Source of the DNA: Styela clava
Taxonomy: Eukaryota; Chordata; Ascidiacea; Stolidobranchia; Styelidae
Direction: 5' to 3'
DNA: 64,000 bases
Assembly: GCF_964204865.1 (NCBI RefSeq)
Contig: NC_135259.1
Location: forward strand, 12,472,974 to 12,536,973
The position numbers and the translations under genes are program-made. Positions 12,001 through 24,700 of the stretch are shown here, piece by piece (the first letter of the stretch is position 1; each line of letters begins with the position of its first letter). Below the pieces are notes generated by a model. It was given only the letters and a program-made list of their open reading frames with translations, ran no database searches and was not told the DNA's origin.

Positions 12001-13702
12001 TGTTTCAATTACATTATTTTTTATGTTTAAAAATATATATTTCATCAATATAACACGCTTTGCACATCCACCGAAATAAGACTAAAGTTAAATATAAAGA
12101 ATAAAACAGCAATGTACCCTTGTATAAAAGCCAACCAAGGTGAATTGGACTCAGACAGTGAATATCACAAGTGTACGCCTTCCTATACTGTAGTATAAAT
12201 TGAAATTTATAAGCGCAAAGTCAGAATCTGAGATGCGAAAACTCGAAAATCCTTCGCCGAGGTTATTTTTGCCTCTGTGACGTCACAATAGTCCTGCGTT
12301 AACCATGATAATTCATTATGACGAAACAATTGAATAAATTTGCATATCATACAAAATCTCTATTTTTATGGATTTCGGAATTCCTAAAATAAAATCTGAG
12401 CTAACAGACAGGTGCATTACATAAATACCTATTTTATGATAAACTCAAAACCGCCAAAAATGACCTACACAATTCGGTTATTAGCGTGACGATATGTAAT
12501 ATCTTTCTAATATGACTACACGACGTTTGGTAGAAGTTATTTACTTAAGTTATGGGGTTAATTAATGTTGATAAAACGATAATAAAACATCAGTTTCAAA
12601 CGTATTTCAAGGCACGCACACATGTGATTAAAAATTAAACCGCCTATGTACTAACTTTGTACTTGATTTTTGATTTTGATTGCGGAACGCCGTCTGTGTT
12701 TGTGGATGTCTGGGAACCGAAGGTGTTCTTGATCTAGGGTGGTTTGTCCTTGGTCCCATGCTGACACTCTTTGCAAATTTGCCACTCAAATCCGATGTAC
12801 TGAATTGAATAACAAATGGCAAAGGTGTTTTTGGGAATAACATTAACAAGAACTTATTATCTCCGATTTAATATTGAGACAAACACCACATCTTCATTCT
12901 TCTTCAACAAAATTTATATGGAAGTACTAACTTTGGTCGCGAATTGCCTGCAGTCTGCATGCCCGGATAATGGTGAGTTGCTCTGAAAGGATTTGCGTTT
13001 GTTTGTCTTGTGCTTTTTGCAAACTGGTTGTTCATTCCCGACATTCTGAAATGAATATACATGGAGTAGTGTGGATGTTAGTTTAAAGTGAGTTTAACGA
13101 TATATGAAACCAATGAAATGATACAGCGGTGGTGTTTTTAGCATAAAGTTGCAATCCGGAAATGGTTTTATCATGGATAGGTATTAGTCGAATACATTTG
13201 TGATCGTGTTTGGAAGCCCCCTTTTTCAAATCTAGCTAAACAAATGAGCCACAAAATATACCTCATGTTAGGTGGTACCGAACCTGCCCTGTGCGAAGTC
13301 CCTCCACTATGTATTTGAAATCCTACACGAGGAACAGCTGATGTCGGTACTCTAGAAAGAGAAGTTAAACTTCAATTGTGATCAATTAAAAAATTGTATT
13401 TCAAAGTTTTTTTTGTTTCCCGGTGGGATTCGATATGATCATCGTCGGGTTTTATGTATACCATTGGTTTTATACTTGTTTGCTAAACTTATTAAATGCT
13501 CCACACACAAGACGTAGTTCACGTCGACAATGTTCACGGTTAGTCAGAAAGTGACACGTCGTGTTAAAATATGAAATAACGTTTACCTGGTCGGTGTACG
13601 ACGTGTACGATTTCTACTCCTATTTGAAGTAGAAGACCGCACAGTGTGCGATTCTTGTACACCCGTTGAATAATTTAGTTCATAATATCCATAGTCATCC
13701 AT
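1..13702 (-). CDS. ZNFX1: ZNFX1-like protein (NFX1-type zinc finger-containing protein 1), N-terminal part, continues beyond left edge
   Basis: Recognised exons on the minus strand, 5' to 3': 13587-13702, 13262-13351, 12932-13045, 12656-12799, 11261-11406, 11023-11170, 8742-8832, 8182-8318, 7718-7873, 7470-7555, 6755-6841, 6396-6462, (one not found), 5344-5482, 41-136, perhaps 1-20. Phases join across every neighbouring pair except around the missing exon. ATG at 13702 opens MDDYGYYELNYS. Residues 1-155 are low-complexity, rich in Arg, Ser, Asn and Gln. Helical N-terminal repeats follow (RFIGYKKLERMLE; QNCLRLMANFLTVLP). Next come the family hallmarks: DDFRHIPVIPRPEDLRED, YLDVQYRLLREDYIRPLREG (about 384-403), LHRLHFSTESLQKIRW, ILFAVVADRNPEDLEQG and MVESEAYFEAYKHVLEALK. 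In the family an SF1 RNA helicase and NFX1 zinc fingers come after this point; they lie outside the window. Family members bind RNA: vertebrate ZNFX1 is a mitochondrial dsRNA sensor and nematode ZNFX-1 acts in small-RNA inheritance. The role here is inferred from homology. Confidence 0.9.
2649..2766. repeat. Dispersed repeat, copy 1 (pair with 3771-3882)
   Basis: About 110 bp that reappear in the same orientation at 3771-3882. Shared blocks include ATCAAAATCGTCAAG, TAAATAAAATTGTGAATT and CGGGGTATTGTTT. By eye roughly 80 percent of positions match. Function unknown. Confidence 0.7.
3070..3490. repeat. Tandem array, about 106-bp unit, nearly 4 copies
   Basis: Each unit carries AACAAAACNCATTTT, GATATAACT, TGTATTTTCGGAAACGGG and GTAAAATATGATCTAAATTA. 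Unit anchors fall at about 3117, 3224, 3328 and 3434, giving periods of 104-107 bp. The units differ by several substitutions, so the array is not recent. It lies in the ZNFX1-like intron. Confidence 0.75.
3771..3882. repeat. Dispersed repeat, copy 2 (pair with 2649-2766)
   Basis: Second copy of the block at 2649-2766, same orientation, 1.1 kb downstream. The 106-bp tandem array lies between the two copies, so both may belong to one larger repeat unit. Confidence 0.7.
4299..4493 (+). CDS. Small ORF of 64 codons inside the ZNFX1-like intron, function unknown
   Basis: ATG to TAA, antisense to the host gene. The composition looks protein-like: basic and Ser/Thr rich, with a central FVKKRGREYRLPKTW segment. 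It has no signal peptide, no membrane segment and no domain I recognise. The bases around the stop (CCA|GTAAAA) could also be a splice donor, so this may be the first exon of a longer transcript or a fragment of an old gene. No promoter or poly(A) signal decides the matter. It could be chance. Confidence 0.25.
   Translation: MSSTSVADVNERVNPKYKTSMSADPQEFIFVKKRGREYRLPKTWISPPKQSVTRTFSDYNGINQ
5113..5165. repeat. Short tandem duplication
   Basis: TCAAAATCGGAAAAAAGTGC followed by TATTTC occurs twice in direct succession. It is followed by a block (GCGAAAGTGCTTCGCA) related to one near 567-620. Noncoding, in the ZNFX1-like intron. Confidence 0.6.
10312..10490 (+). repeat. Dispersed repeat family R1, copy 1
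   Basis: Contains GGAGGTAACTAATTTTGTTC, TACATCAAGTTGTATAAAGG, TGGCTAACACAGACAGTC, CTCGTAATAGAACCAAGATA and a terminal TATGCCCTAACC. The same modules occur at 36721-36850, 38491-38697 (reverse) and 60770-60840 (reverse, one end only). No coding capacity. Class not determined. Confidence 0.7.
11674..12490. mobile_element. Terminal-inverted-repeat element, 817 bp, non-autonomous
   Basis: The left end reads GTCACGCTAATAACCGAATT. The right end is its reverse complement over at least 34 bp with one mismatch, and similarity goes on inwards (TCATTTTT-GC-GTTTTGA) to about 50 bp. No ORF inside looks like a transposase. I could not settle the target duplication; both flanks are TATA-like. It lies in the 1.2-kb ZNFX1-like intron between exons 12656-12799 and 11261-11406. 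Confidence 0.75.
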
Positions 13703-14009
13703 TTGAAACAAGGTTCCTTATCTTGCAATAACACAATGTATGGTTCCTTTTACTCTTCTTACTGTTAGGAGTCGTTAAGTATCACAGAAAAATAAAAACA
13801 AATTGTTCATATCATATTATATCATATCAAAAAACTACATGAGTTATTAAAATTTACTTCTTCCCCCCCCCCCCCAAAAAAATCGATCGTACCTCTAAGC
13901 ATAATGTGTGGGTCAGGTAGTGGTATAGAGCTAGATCACTAAGCTATACTCACATTTCAAACCAGAACCGTTATTATTGCTCAATAAACAAACTGCTGTC
14001 TGACGTAAT

Positions 14010-14128
14010 AAAGCACATCGCGCCTTATAGCCTGGCGTGCTTTGTAAGCTAAAAACTCAATCCAATAAATATATTGACATATTCTTGCTTTATAAGCCTT
14101 ACAGTCCGTAAAATACGGTACGCGCTTT
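14010..14128. repeat. Relic DNA-transposon-like repeat
   Basis: The minus strand reads TACCGTATTTTACGGACTGT followed by AAGGCTTATAAAG, and GCGCCTTATAGCC appears at the other end. CCGTATTTT plus GGCTTATAAAG modules are widespread in animal miniature transposons. The ends are degraded and no target duplication is clear. Confidence 0.4.
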
Positions 14129-17100
14129 ATTTTAAATACCGTGGGTATATATTATGAAAATTAGCATGGTCGAAGTTGAAAATGTACGCCCTTTCTGGAA
14201 TAATATCTTTCAAGTCATATGAAATTGTTTTCGGCATAAATTGATCTCTAAGCGGAAAGAGAAAGAGCGTAAGACCATTACATATCGTATACATATGAAT
14301 ATATACATAAATTCCGTTAAAATTCTTACTAAGACTCTTTATCGATGACTCACTAATCAATAAATACAAATCTCCCCTGCGTCTGCTGAAACATACTAGT
14401 GCAAGTTCAGTTGTGCGTGTCCACACACGACATCGATCGACCAGGTCTGACTGAAATCGGAGAACAACGCAGGTGAAACCAAAGTTTCGATGCCAGGGCA
14501 TCGCTGTATGACGTAATAGATTTCGACACACCTTTTCAATGTTTAACCAAGCTCGGCATATGGATTCGAAAAGCTATAAACTCACCATGTGCTCGAAATT
14601 ATAATATTGTATCAACTCCTAATACTACAACATAAATAGAGTCTGCTGCTGATCGGTTATTCTGTTTTCTGCCTTCTTTTTCAGAAATCAATGAAATACG
14701 ATAAAATATATTCGTTATAGCGATTGACCACATAGCAACTTAGTTGTTACAATGTTGCTAAGTATGACCCGTCCAGAACAAAGTTATGTAAACATGAAAG
14801 TTTGTTATTAGTTTTGGTTCTTTCTGAGCTGAGACAAAATTGTCTAAAAATGTCTAGAAAAATACAGCCGCGATTTTCGCATCTACCCCAGCTCCTTTAA
14901 TCCTTTAATTCTTCTTCTTTATTCTGTCACCGTGATCTATTCGATATTTATCGGCGTGGAGTCTACAATTTTCTATCTGTATGTAAATCACTCATGTCAA
15001 TATGTCCTACGTTATAAACATTGGATTGAGCTTAAATGGGCAGTTTCAACATTCCACTCCAAACATGGCTCTGTAAGGGCATCCCTAATATGCCAGGACC
15101 AACTTTATATTTTCGGAGGGGTCTAAACGTTTCTTACATCCTGGAAATTACACAGGATTGAACTGGGAATTTCATCTTCTTTCCAATTCAACCTCGTTTC
15201 ACAAATGATCAGTTCGAAGTGTACCGGTCGATGGCATCTATGCTTATGCATTTCTGTTTTACGTTACAACATTGTTTTAATCTTTATGAAACTAGGACCA
15301 CGACGAGAAACTAGAACTAAATAACTTACTCGGCCGGCATTTGTTGAAGCAGTTTTTATGCGAATAGTAGGCGTCAAAAATCCTGAAAAGTATATGGATC
15401 AAATTCGTCAAAAATTCCCACGATATTCCACCTTAACATTGATCCTAAGAGCAAAGCGATCACTATGCCACTCCCTTATACACATAATCGCCACTTGCAA
15501 GAGAGCGTTTCTCATAAAAAAGCCGTTCAAACCAATTGTAACGATTGATGTTCACGGGCATTCTAGTGTGTATGAGATGTACATGAATGAACAACATCAA
15601 CATTCCATAATTTTCACATCATGACCTCCGTGTTTCGGGGCCCGATGTGGAACTGATTGCGCGGGGTACATTTTTGTGGAGAAACGCATATTAACTAACA
15701 ATTAAGCTTTTTCGTGTTATTACCTTTTGCCTAAGAGCAAAATATCGATCGAAGTAACTTTACGAGCCTTGCGTGCACATAATCTATATAATATGATCGG
15801 CTACTATTATTGATCAGCCACGGACCTCTTCTAACTTTTGTATGAGTATACCGAAATTAAATGTTTGTTGACACAATTTACTTCTTTCTCATGTTTATTA
15901 TAGCTTAATTTAAAAGCCTCTGCTCATGAATTTTGCTACAGCGGTATTAACTTTTAAATATTGGATTGGAATTTTCCTTACGCTATCTAATAATTTATAC
16001 GTAGAATTAGCGCGGGCCCCACTGCGACCATACAGATCACAGCGGACTAAGGCAACCCTACTTAATATACTGTTATTGCATGTATCGGCACAATTCCATA
16101 ACATCTATTTCGATTGCTGTCTTATATTCGGTGGTTTTGTTACCTTCATACGAAAGTTGACTCTATTTAAGTGAAAAATTGATGACAAACTAAGATTGAT
16201 CCGATCTATGTAACACTCAAATCTGGATAACACATAAATGACGGACTGATATGCGACGCAGTGATAAGTCGATGTGACTAAAACCAAGCGGTCTAAAATA
16301 TTAAACCAGAATTCTACCTCTAATGTCTCATTACATGAGGTAATGCAGTTTCAATCACACATCGGTAGGAGCACCTTTGACTAATATTATGGTGACGTAC
16401 AGTAGACGAATCATCCATGATGAATTCGAACTGACTCTCTTAATCGACAACCTCAATTATACTTCCTTGTCTAAAATCCATGAATATAACTGGGGAAAAC
16501 CTTGCCTGAACCTTCGAGAACCTACAATCCACAATTGATTAATTTCTAATATAATTACTTATACTGATTAATAATATTGGAAATAATTTGGACTCTAATT
16601 TGGCCTAGTTTTGGTGTGTGACGTGGTCTGGCCCACCCCTTCATGCAATTAAAATAAACTTATTCTAATACCATCGTGTCCACGTTGGTCGACCACTTAG
16701 CCAAGGTGATTAAATTCGCCCTATATTATATTTTGGTGAATACTACCATTAATTGAGGCAATTTGACTAACATTATTAATTTTTTGAATAATATTGCTTG
16801 CCACTAAGTATACTAATCAGCAGGCTCGAAGCTGGGATATCGCGTGACAAGATTTCTTGTCCTGCGTTTATCACATTATGGTTGTTTCCTCGAGCATCGA
16901 CTTCCTTGTTTACCTCCGTAACATTGTCTAATAAGCAAGGTGCAAAATGTGACTTAACAATAGACGTTTTAGCTGTCGCTCAGACACCTTTGTTACTCAG
17001 ACAAATTTTCAGGCATAGATTTTCAGAATGAAAAGAATTGTCCGGGGGTCAAAGGCCGGGGAAACATCCATTACTCTCTGCAACTAATATTTCAGAGGTA

Positions 17101-17713
17101 ACAATTCGAACAGATACACAATGTTATATTACAACAAAATTTTGACATGCTATATTCACTACGATTTTAATAAATGTACTTATAGATTCAGAATTGTTAA
17201 CACGATAATCAAGATATGAATACAACCAATAACACATAAATCAAGAGAAAAATCAAAACAACAATACCAATAAAGAATATTATACAAAAACAGTACCAAT
17301 TTCTATAAAATTTGGCGTTGAAGAACGAGGTTAAACACTATGCTAATATGACTAGTCTAAGTACCATTTATATGTTGCAAAAAATGTTTGAAATAAGAGT
17401 AATTGCATATTATTAACTTGCAATATGTTATGTATCTATCACTAAGTAGGGAAAAAACAAATCATGCAGTTTATGGCAATATGATGATAATATAACACTT
17501 TTAGTAGTAACTGTTCCATATGATAAATTTAGTACATATCTAAAGAAATAAATTAAAATATGAGGAATAAATAATAATTCATATTATTAATATATTGGCA
17601 CTGATATGATTTACAAGAATTTCCAAATCAATTGGTTTAAGCAAAATTTAAAATTAACATTGCATAAAAAGTTTTATTGAAGGATTTTCAGCTACTTCAG
17701 GCAATATTTAATA

Positions 17714-18013
17714 CCGTGTTTCCTCAGAAATGAGACTGGGTCTTATTTAAAAAAAATTTCGAAAAATAGCAGTAGGGCTTATTTTGAGAGCTGTCTTTTA
17801 TTTTCATTTATTAAAAACAAAATTGCAAAGTAGAGAATTATGAAATTTCAAATATACAAATGATGAAAAAGATATCCATTCAATTATAAATAAACTTTTT
17901 TTATTAAAAAAAATTTCGCGCTATGGACTACGGTAGGTTTTATTTTAAGAAAAGGGCTTATAAAAAATCATTTTTAAAATTCAGGCTAGGTCTTATTTTC
18001 GTGAAAAACACGG
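17714..18013. mobile_element. TA-flanked miniature inverted-repeat element, 300 bp
   Basis: Starts CCGTGTTTCC and ends AAAACACGG, each bordered by TA. The ends continue as inverted repeats carrying the GGTCTTATTT module in both halves. TA duplication and size suggest a Tc1/mariner-type MITE. No coding capacity. Confidence 0.55.
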
Positions 18014-18488
18014 TATTTGGACATTGAAACCTTACTATATTTCAAATCACAGAACAACACTTTAATGCTTAACGGATCAATTGGAATTATTCAATATTGA
18101 AATCCTCCAACAGTTTGTACAAAATTAAAATTCTCTCTATATATATGAAGACCTTGTTCAAAAAAATATAGCAATTCATAAATTGCAGTTTATGAACAAC
18201 TTTTTGAAACGAAACAAATGCTTACCTAATCTATAGTAAATTGGGATGAAATAAGGAGTATGATTCAGTTTAATGAGCACCTTGGGAAATATGCACGTCA
18301 TAAACATGAGGGTGCATGTACCGAGATAAAAAATAACAATTCAATTGAGGAACACTTATTCAAATTTGGCTAGTGTACACTGTCATATGCTGTGCACATT
18401 CAGTAAAAGAATAATGGGACAAAAATACATACAATGCACTGTACCGTAAGAGATTAGGTAAGATAAAAAAAATGAAGTATGTAATGCA

Positions 18489-18494
18489 TTTATT
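18489..18494 (-). promoter_or_regulatory. Candidate poly(A) signal of RETSAT
   Basis: The minus strand reads AATAAA about 220 bp downstream of the RETSAT stop codon (18712-18714). Position fits a 3'UTR, but the hexamer is common in AT-rich DNA. Confidence 0.3.
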
Positions 18495-18711
18495 CAGAAG
18501 CAATATTTTTTATCCATGTTACACATCAAATCACAACGTTCAAAATAAAAAATAGCAATGTTGAAATTTGTTTTTTCCACGATTGACATTGAAATGTTAG
18601 CTACCCTGCATAAAATAATGTCTGGCACTTTTACGACTAAATCTCTTTCACATTATAGAAACTGAATTACACAGTACGTATTAATTTACAACTATAAAGA
18701 CAGATACAAAA

Positions 18712-21700
18712 CTACTTCAGTTTCTTCAAAAACTGGATTATTTTTCTCCGAGCCATTAACCCATATAAATCTAGAAAATGATTTCTTCCGAGTATTGCTC
18801 CAGAGGTTACAATACCAGATGTAGCAGCTCCCATTATTCCACAAGTAAATGTATCTTGACCTGTTATCAAATTGTATCATACTTTAACCTTTACCCTCTA
18901 GCTAGAGCTTAATATATTAAATTGAGAATAAAAGATTTAAATATGAAGTTAAGGTATATGGCAAACTACCACTGCTTGTCCATTACATATCAAATTGGGA
19001 ATCAAAACATAAAATATTCAGAAAAATTTAATACAAACAAAATAAGGCATTTTTCTTGTTAAAAATCAGATCATCATCAAGTTTATTTTTTCCAGCCGGT
19101 AAAAAAAATCGCACACAAATTACGAGAAAATGATATTTACAGTTTTAATGGGGAAGGGAAGGCCATGGCACACCAAAACTGGTTATTGAGCAGTAACGCC
19201 CAAGATTCTATAATAATACCAGATTGAAAATTCTAGATTTTCAAAATTTCTGTTATTGGTAGGAAGTAGGCCTATCATACAAATTTTGCGAATCAGCCAA
19301 CTAACATCGAATTATTGGAGATAGGATATTACTAGAAATAACCATGTATTAATGAATTAAAGCTCAATGAATGTCCAGAATGTCTGATGATTCAGATTGT
19401 TGTTTATACATGACTAGAAATAACCATGTATTAATGAATTAAAGCTCAATGAATGTCCAGAATGTCTGATGATTCAGATTGTTGTTTATACATGTTATTC
19501 ATAATTTACAAAGCAGTGTTGAGTGGGAGTTCCTGGCAACAAATTGTGAATGAACACATCCAAGTATGAGTCTAACCTGAGTCAATCACTGAGTTAGGTC
19601 TACTGGTGGTGATTCATTTAATTTAGATGACTCCAGTCTTCAATAATTATCGGCTCGAGCCCAACTCGAGCTGAGAGAATGATTTGAGTAAGTTTTGAAA
19701 CTAATAATTCTATTTAGATAAACAAAGTCAATATCAAGGGGGCATGATGACTAGGATAAATATTTCTGCTTAAAATTTTTGTTAATATAAAGTAAATTAA
19801 ATAGAGATTGGCTATTGAGACTGCCACAACTGTGAGGGTAATATAGGAACATATCGGGAAACACAAAACAATGACCAAAATACACCGTCCAAAGGTATAG
19901 TTTTTGTAACAAAATGAATAATTGTCATAGTTAATCCTATACGTCCTGCAATAATAAGTAACTATGAGTTATCATACATTATCCTAGTTTGTCTTACCTG
20001 ACAAATACAATCCAGGTATCTCTGTCTCAGGACGTAAACCTATTCCTAATTCTGTCTGAAATCTTTTCATTGTGTGATCTATTCCGTAAATATCACCTTT
20101 AGGAGATCCAAGATAATATTTATGACTGAGTGGAGTTCCACTATCAATGTATTCTACCTAAAACAATCAATAAAGTCATTATGGACATAGTTAACAGCTG
20201 AAATACAGCCTTTATTGTTAGAGAATTTTGCTTCTAAACTTTTCTCCAATATTGTGGCTTTATAAATTACTACATTTGACTCTTTGTAACAAGCATTCGT
20301 CAATTTATCACATTCATTGGGCAGAATAGTTTGCATTATTCAACTTTGAAAAGAAAATTAAAATATATTATTTGCTGTAAATAGCTGAAAACTAATTTGC
20401 TCAAAGGTTTTCTCAACATCACGAAGACTTCTCAGAGTTAACATATAAAATGTCTATCCCATTTAAAAATGAGACAAATGGCAACTGTTTCTTGAGAGAT
20501 AGGATTTTATCTTTCATTGCATGAAAAAGAATCCTCTCACCCAAGCTTTGTCGGGCAATAACAGCTTGCAACTAATCATTGCTCCAGTCTAATAGTCGTT
20601 ATTCATCTGGCCCATACAGCGCCTAAAGTGAGTATTAACTACGGTGACCGTACATTTGAACCCTCGTACATTGGAACCCATGTGTATATCCACGGGTTCA
20701 ATCTATATGCGGGTGCTAAAACCCATGGGTTAGGGTTAGTGTGGGTTCAACTATCCGAAAAATAAAAAAAATTCCATAGGTGCAATAGCATACAGGTGCA
20801 ATTGCCATGGGTTCAAATGTACGTGGGTTCAAATGTAATGGAACCATTAACTACTCATACAAGACTAGGGGAGTAGAATAATATAATAATATCAATTTAA
20901 TAAAGAAAAAGTACTCTTACACCACAGTCACATGTACTGTGCAAAAAACCTTTTTTAAAACCTTAAATTGATTAACCCACCACCAAAGTACATGCGTGGA
21001 AGTTTTCAATTTTGTATAAACTTTTGATTGAAAATACTTTTCAAAAGAAATTCAAATCTTACCTTATCTTCTAGTTGTGGATAGATCTCCAAAACTTTTT
21101 TCCAAACTTGATCTTGGAATGATTTTTTCAAATCATTATAAACGTTACCTCGTTTCATGACTCTCTCATTTTCCCATTCTTCAAACCACTCCCAGTTCAA
21201 AAGTGTAACAATAACACAAACAGATTTCCCTTAAAAAATAATGAAACCAATAAACAACAAGTTAGATATGGCAAATTATATTAGTGTTTGTTAAAATATT
21301 AGATTTGCTACTATCCAATAGTTTTGGTTCTTTATTCCATGGTATAAATTCCTTCATGAGTTAAATATTCAATGAAAAGAGCGAAAAGTTGGAAAAAGCA
21401 AAAGAAAAAATCACAAGGTTCCCATGAAAAAAAAGAAAGAGCTCAGAAAAACGCTATATCAGCTTTGTTTCTAGGTGGTTTGTAGGCTTGGGGAAATGTT
21501 CTTACGCACACACACAATGAAATCGGCTACACTTATTTCCACTCAAGCTCCAGATATCTATTTTTTGCCAATTTTTTCTCTCTTTAAAGTATTCACCAGA
21601 TTATTGAGATTAGTAATACATTTTTACAATATCCTGTACAGTCGCAGTACCTGCAGCCTTGCTTGAGTCAAACATCAAAATATCTCATAAAAAAAATGTA

Positions 21701-24700
21701 CAAAAGTACAAATCGCCAAAATCTGCTATAAATAATATTCATTCTTTCAACTTCATTGCACAACAAAAACAAACATTTGTAGTAAACTTGTAATACCTGG
21801 ATGCCTCATTTTCCACGTAGAATCTTTAGCAGAAGGAAATGAAACAAAAGCGATTGGTAAATCAGCATTTGCTGCATCTTCACGTGGCATAGACAAGTAT
21901 TCTCTCATTGCCCTTTAGAAGTAAGACAATTAATTGCAGGGCTTACCAAGTGCAACTGTGAAATACTAGATGAATAGGTTTTTTTGAACTAGTGTAATCA
22001 GAGAATACTTTTTAGGCTACGAGAAACTATAAATAATGATGTACAATGAGATAGCAACTTTTACAGAATTGATTCACTCAAATTGACATAGTGCTGACTG
22101 CACATTAGGAATATGCTTGCCAATGCACATCTGATTACACTGCGTGGGTTCGAATCCTGTGTGGTGGATAATTATGCACAAGAGGATGCTGAACCCCTCA
22201 CCATCGTAGAGTGGTTCACGTAGCCGCTGGTTTGTTACAGCTTCCTCCACCATCAAGTCTATGCGTCTGATAAATCCATTTTATCTGCTTATTCAACAAT
22301 CAAAAAATAGCGTACTTTTCCCCATTCACATCGCCATACATCCAGTAGTTACAACGTTTCAATCCCAATTCTTCTGTCGTTCCTTTCAATCCAACGAGTG
22401 TTTGAAAGCAAGCCAACCCTCTATCAAATTTATCACATATGTTTTCCACACCTTAAAATATCATGAAAAATAGTGATAATACTATTATGTTTGTTATGAG
22501 GAAAGTTAGAATTTCATTCATTGTTGTAATATCATAGCAGAGAGTATGTATGTATGTATGTTAATTCGTCTCGTAATAGTGATAAAAAAATAAATGAACG
22601 ATTACTATTATGTAAGACGGGATGCATGCAAAAGACCGTACTGGCCTAAAACACAAATGTGCGGCATGCACCCTTTTTAACAAATATAAAACAAAAAACA
22701 TTAGATTAAATATGTATAGTATGGTCCCTTATATAGACAGTTGTGCAAGGTGGGGCAATGGGTCGTTTGGTGTGGAGAAAGTGGTAAGGGTGGAGTATAC
22801 AAAACTGTTTATACAGGGGAGTTTATAAGACAAGACAATATATATAAATAGTGTAACCACAGCAGATCTGTAAGCAGGGTGCAGACCAAGCAGAAACTTC
22901 CCTCAGATTTATCTTGAGGACGATGATTCAAAAAACTTTCAGAATCTTCCAAAATCGCGAACCAGCACTGGTATTTGGTTGACACCTCATTGTCGCTCGA
23001 AAAGGTGGCAAGTACATGAGCATCTACCATCTGTGACATTCGACGCTCATAGTCACGCATAGTATAAGTTTCATATTAGTACGGGACAATGACAAACTGG
23101 AAAAGTTCCGGTCCTTCCAAATTGAAGAAGCTCATTGCAGCTTGTGCAAAGCATTGTTTAGAGTGAAATACATTTAAATTCATCGCATGAAAAAAATTAT
23201 TTATTTATTTTCAGTGTTTCTGCATTACTATTGCAACTATTGTATGTACAATAATGTCTTTCTGATATTTATTTGTTTAATATCTATTGACCTCTCCGAA
23301 CTGGGGGCCTGACCCACAGTGAGTTACGGTTCGTGGTAAAATCTTTTTCCATACTGACTTATGTTGAAACAAAATATCGATCAAATTTGAAAGATTTGGA
23401 ACCAGTTACAATGTCAAAATAGACCTTATGCTAAGATTCGGTCTCATTAAGCATATCGGTCTCATTATGGGTATTGTAAATTTCATTATTATTATTTTGA
23501 ATATTCTTTGTACTATTAAATTTTAACTAACTTTTCAATTTAGTTTCTAGGGGTCACAAAAAAATTTGGCCATGATGAAAAAAGTTTGAAAACGCTACTT
23601 TAGAATGTGATAAATATAAAATTTCAAACATTCCTTATAAATTCTTCAATTTTGGCATCCTTGAATTTAAATAGCTATATCTCCAATTCAACTAACCATA
23701 TTTCACAAGTATATCTTTCGGTATCAGGTTTTGATATGTGTTGAAAACACCAGCAGTTGAAACCACAATTTGAGATTTAATTTCATGATCAATTCCATTC
23801 TTCGACACACAAACACCTGTTAGAAAAATAATGACAGAATGATCATAAACTTAGTCAACACTACAAAGCCTCTTTCATGACAACAAGAGAAATCACCAAA
23901 TAACAGTTGGGAATGTGTGGTAATCATACGGAACATTACTGGGATCGACGGTGTGGCGCATCATGCTAAGCATTAGGAATACGCTTGCCACCGCATCTCT
24001 GATTACCCTTCATGGGTTCGCAGGTTTGAATCCTGTGGGGATAATATTTTTTACGAGAGAATTGATGGTTCACTTTACCACTGGTCTGTTACGACTTCGT
24101 CCATGCATCTGAACCAAACTGGCCAACTAATCCCATACTTAACGTGGACTGGTAACCAGACGAAAGGCCGTGGTTCATCTTTTGATGTCTTATCGACTTC
24201 CTCGAGATAAATATGTGAATCCTATCCTATCCTCCTATCCAGTTATGGCTTATTCCATCATAAAAACAAATAACCAGTTGACTTAGCGAATTTGTTAAAC
24301 TCCCATAATCTGTGACATATTATACATCATAAAACACTTAAATATAATTGACAATAAATTGACTTTTCATTTTGTCTTACCAGTTGCTCGTCCATTTTCG
24401 AATATAATTTTACTGACAGGTGCACGAACCAAAACTGCTCCACCACTCCGTACAATTCCAGGTATCATATTGAAAGCTAATTCACTGGAACCACCTCTTG
24501 GATAGTAAGCACCGTTATAAAAATGTTTCATCAATATTCCATGCATTAAAAATGGAGCATCAGAAGGAAATGTACCTGAAAAATGATTAAAGTTATAAAT
24601 CTTTATACAAGGTGAGGTGTGAAACTCATTATAAAACTGAATTTTCTAGACAACATGTAGTACTAGTTATTGAAGTTGGTAGTTATTTTGGACATCGAAT

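Larger units (their letters stand above)
13703..18711. other. Intergenic region, no recognisable gene
   Basis: Five kilobases between the 5' end of the ZNFX1-like gene and the 3' end of retinol saturase, so the ZNFX1-like promoter should be at its left end. I find no exon series with conserved protein similarity. Contents: a (C)13 tract at 13863-13875, a relic repeat at 14010-14128 and a TA-flanked miniature element at 17714-18013. The short ORFs lack coding character. Confidence 0.5.

Noticed and set aside
15358..15624. 88-codon plus-strand ORF in the 13.7-18.7 kb region
   Set aside because: No conserved motif, no supporting exons nearby, and a length expected by chance in this region.
22135..22165. 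B-box sequence considered as a tRNA gene
   Set aside because: No acceptor stem or anticodon arm can be formed, and the same body recurs elsewhere, so it is a SINE.
22809..23060. 83-codon minus-strand ORF in a RETSAT intron (contains AILEDSESFLNHRPQDKSEG)
   Set aside because: It does not fit RETSAT, whose exons on both sides join in phase without it. It matches no domain I can name and may be a decayed transposon fragment.
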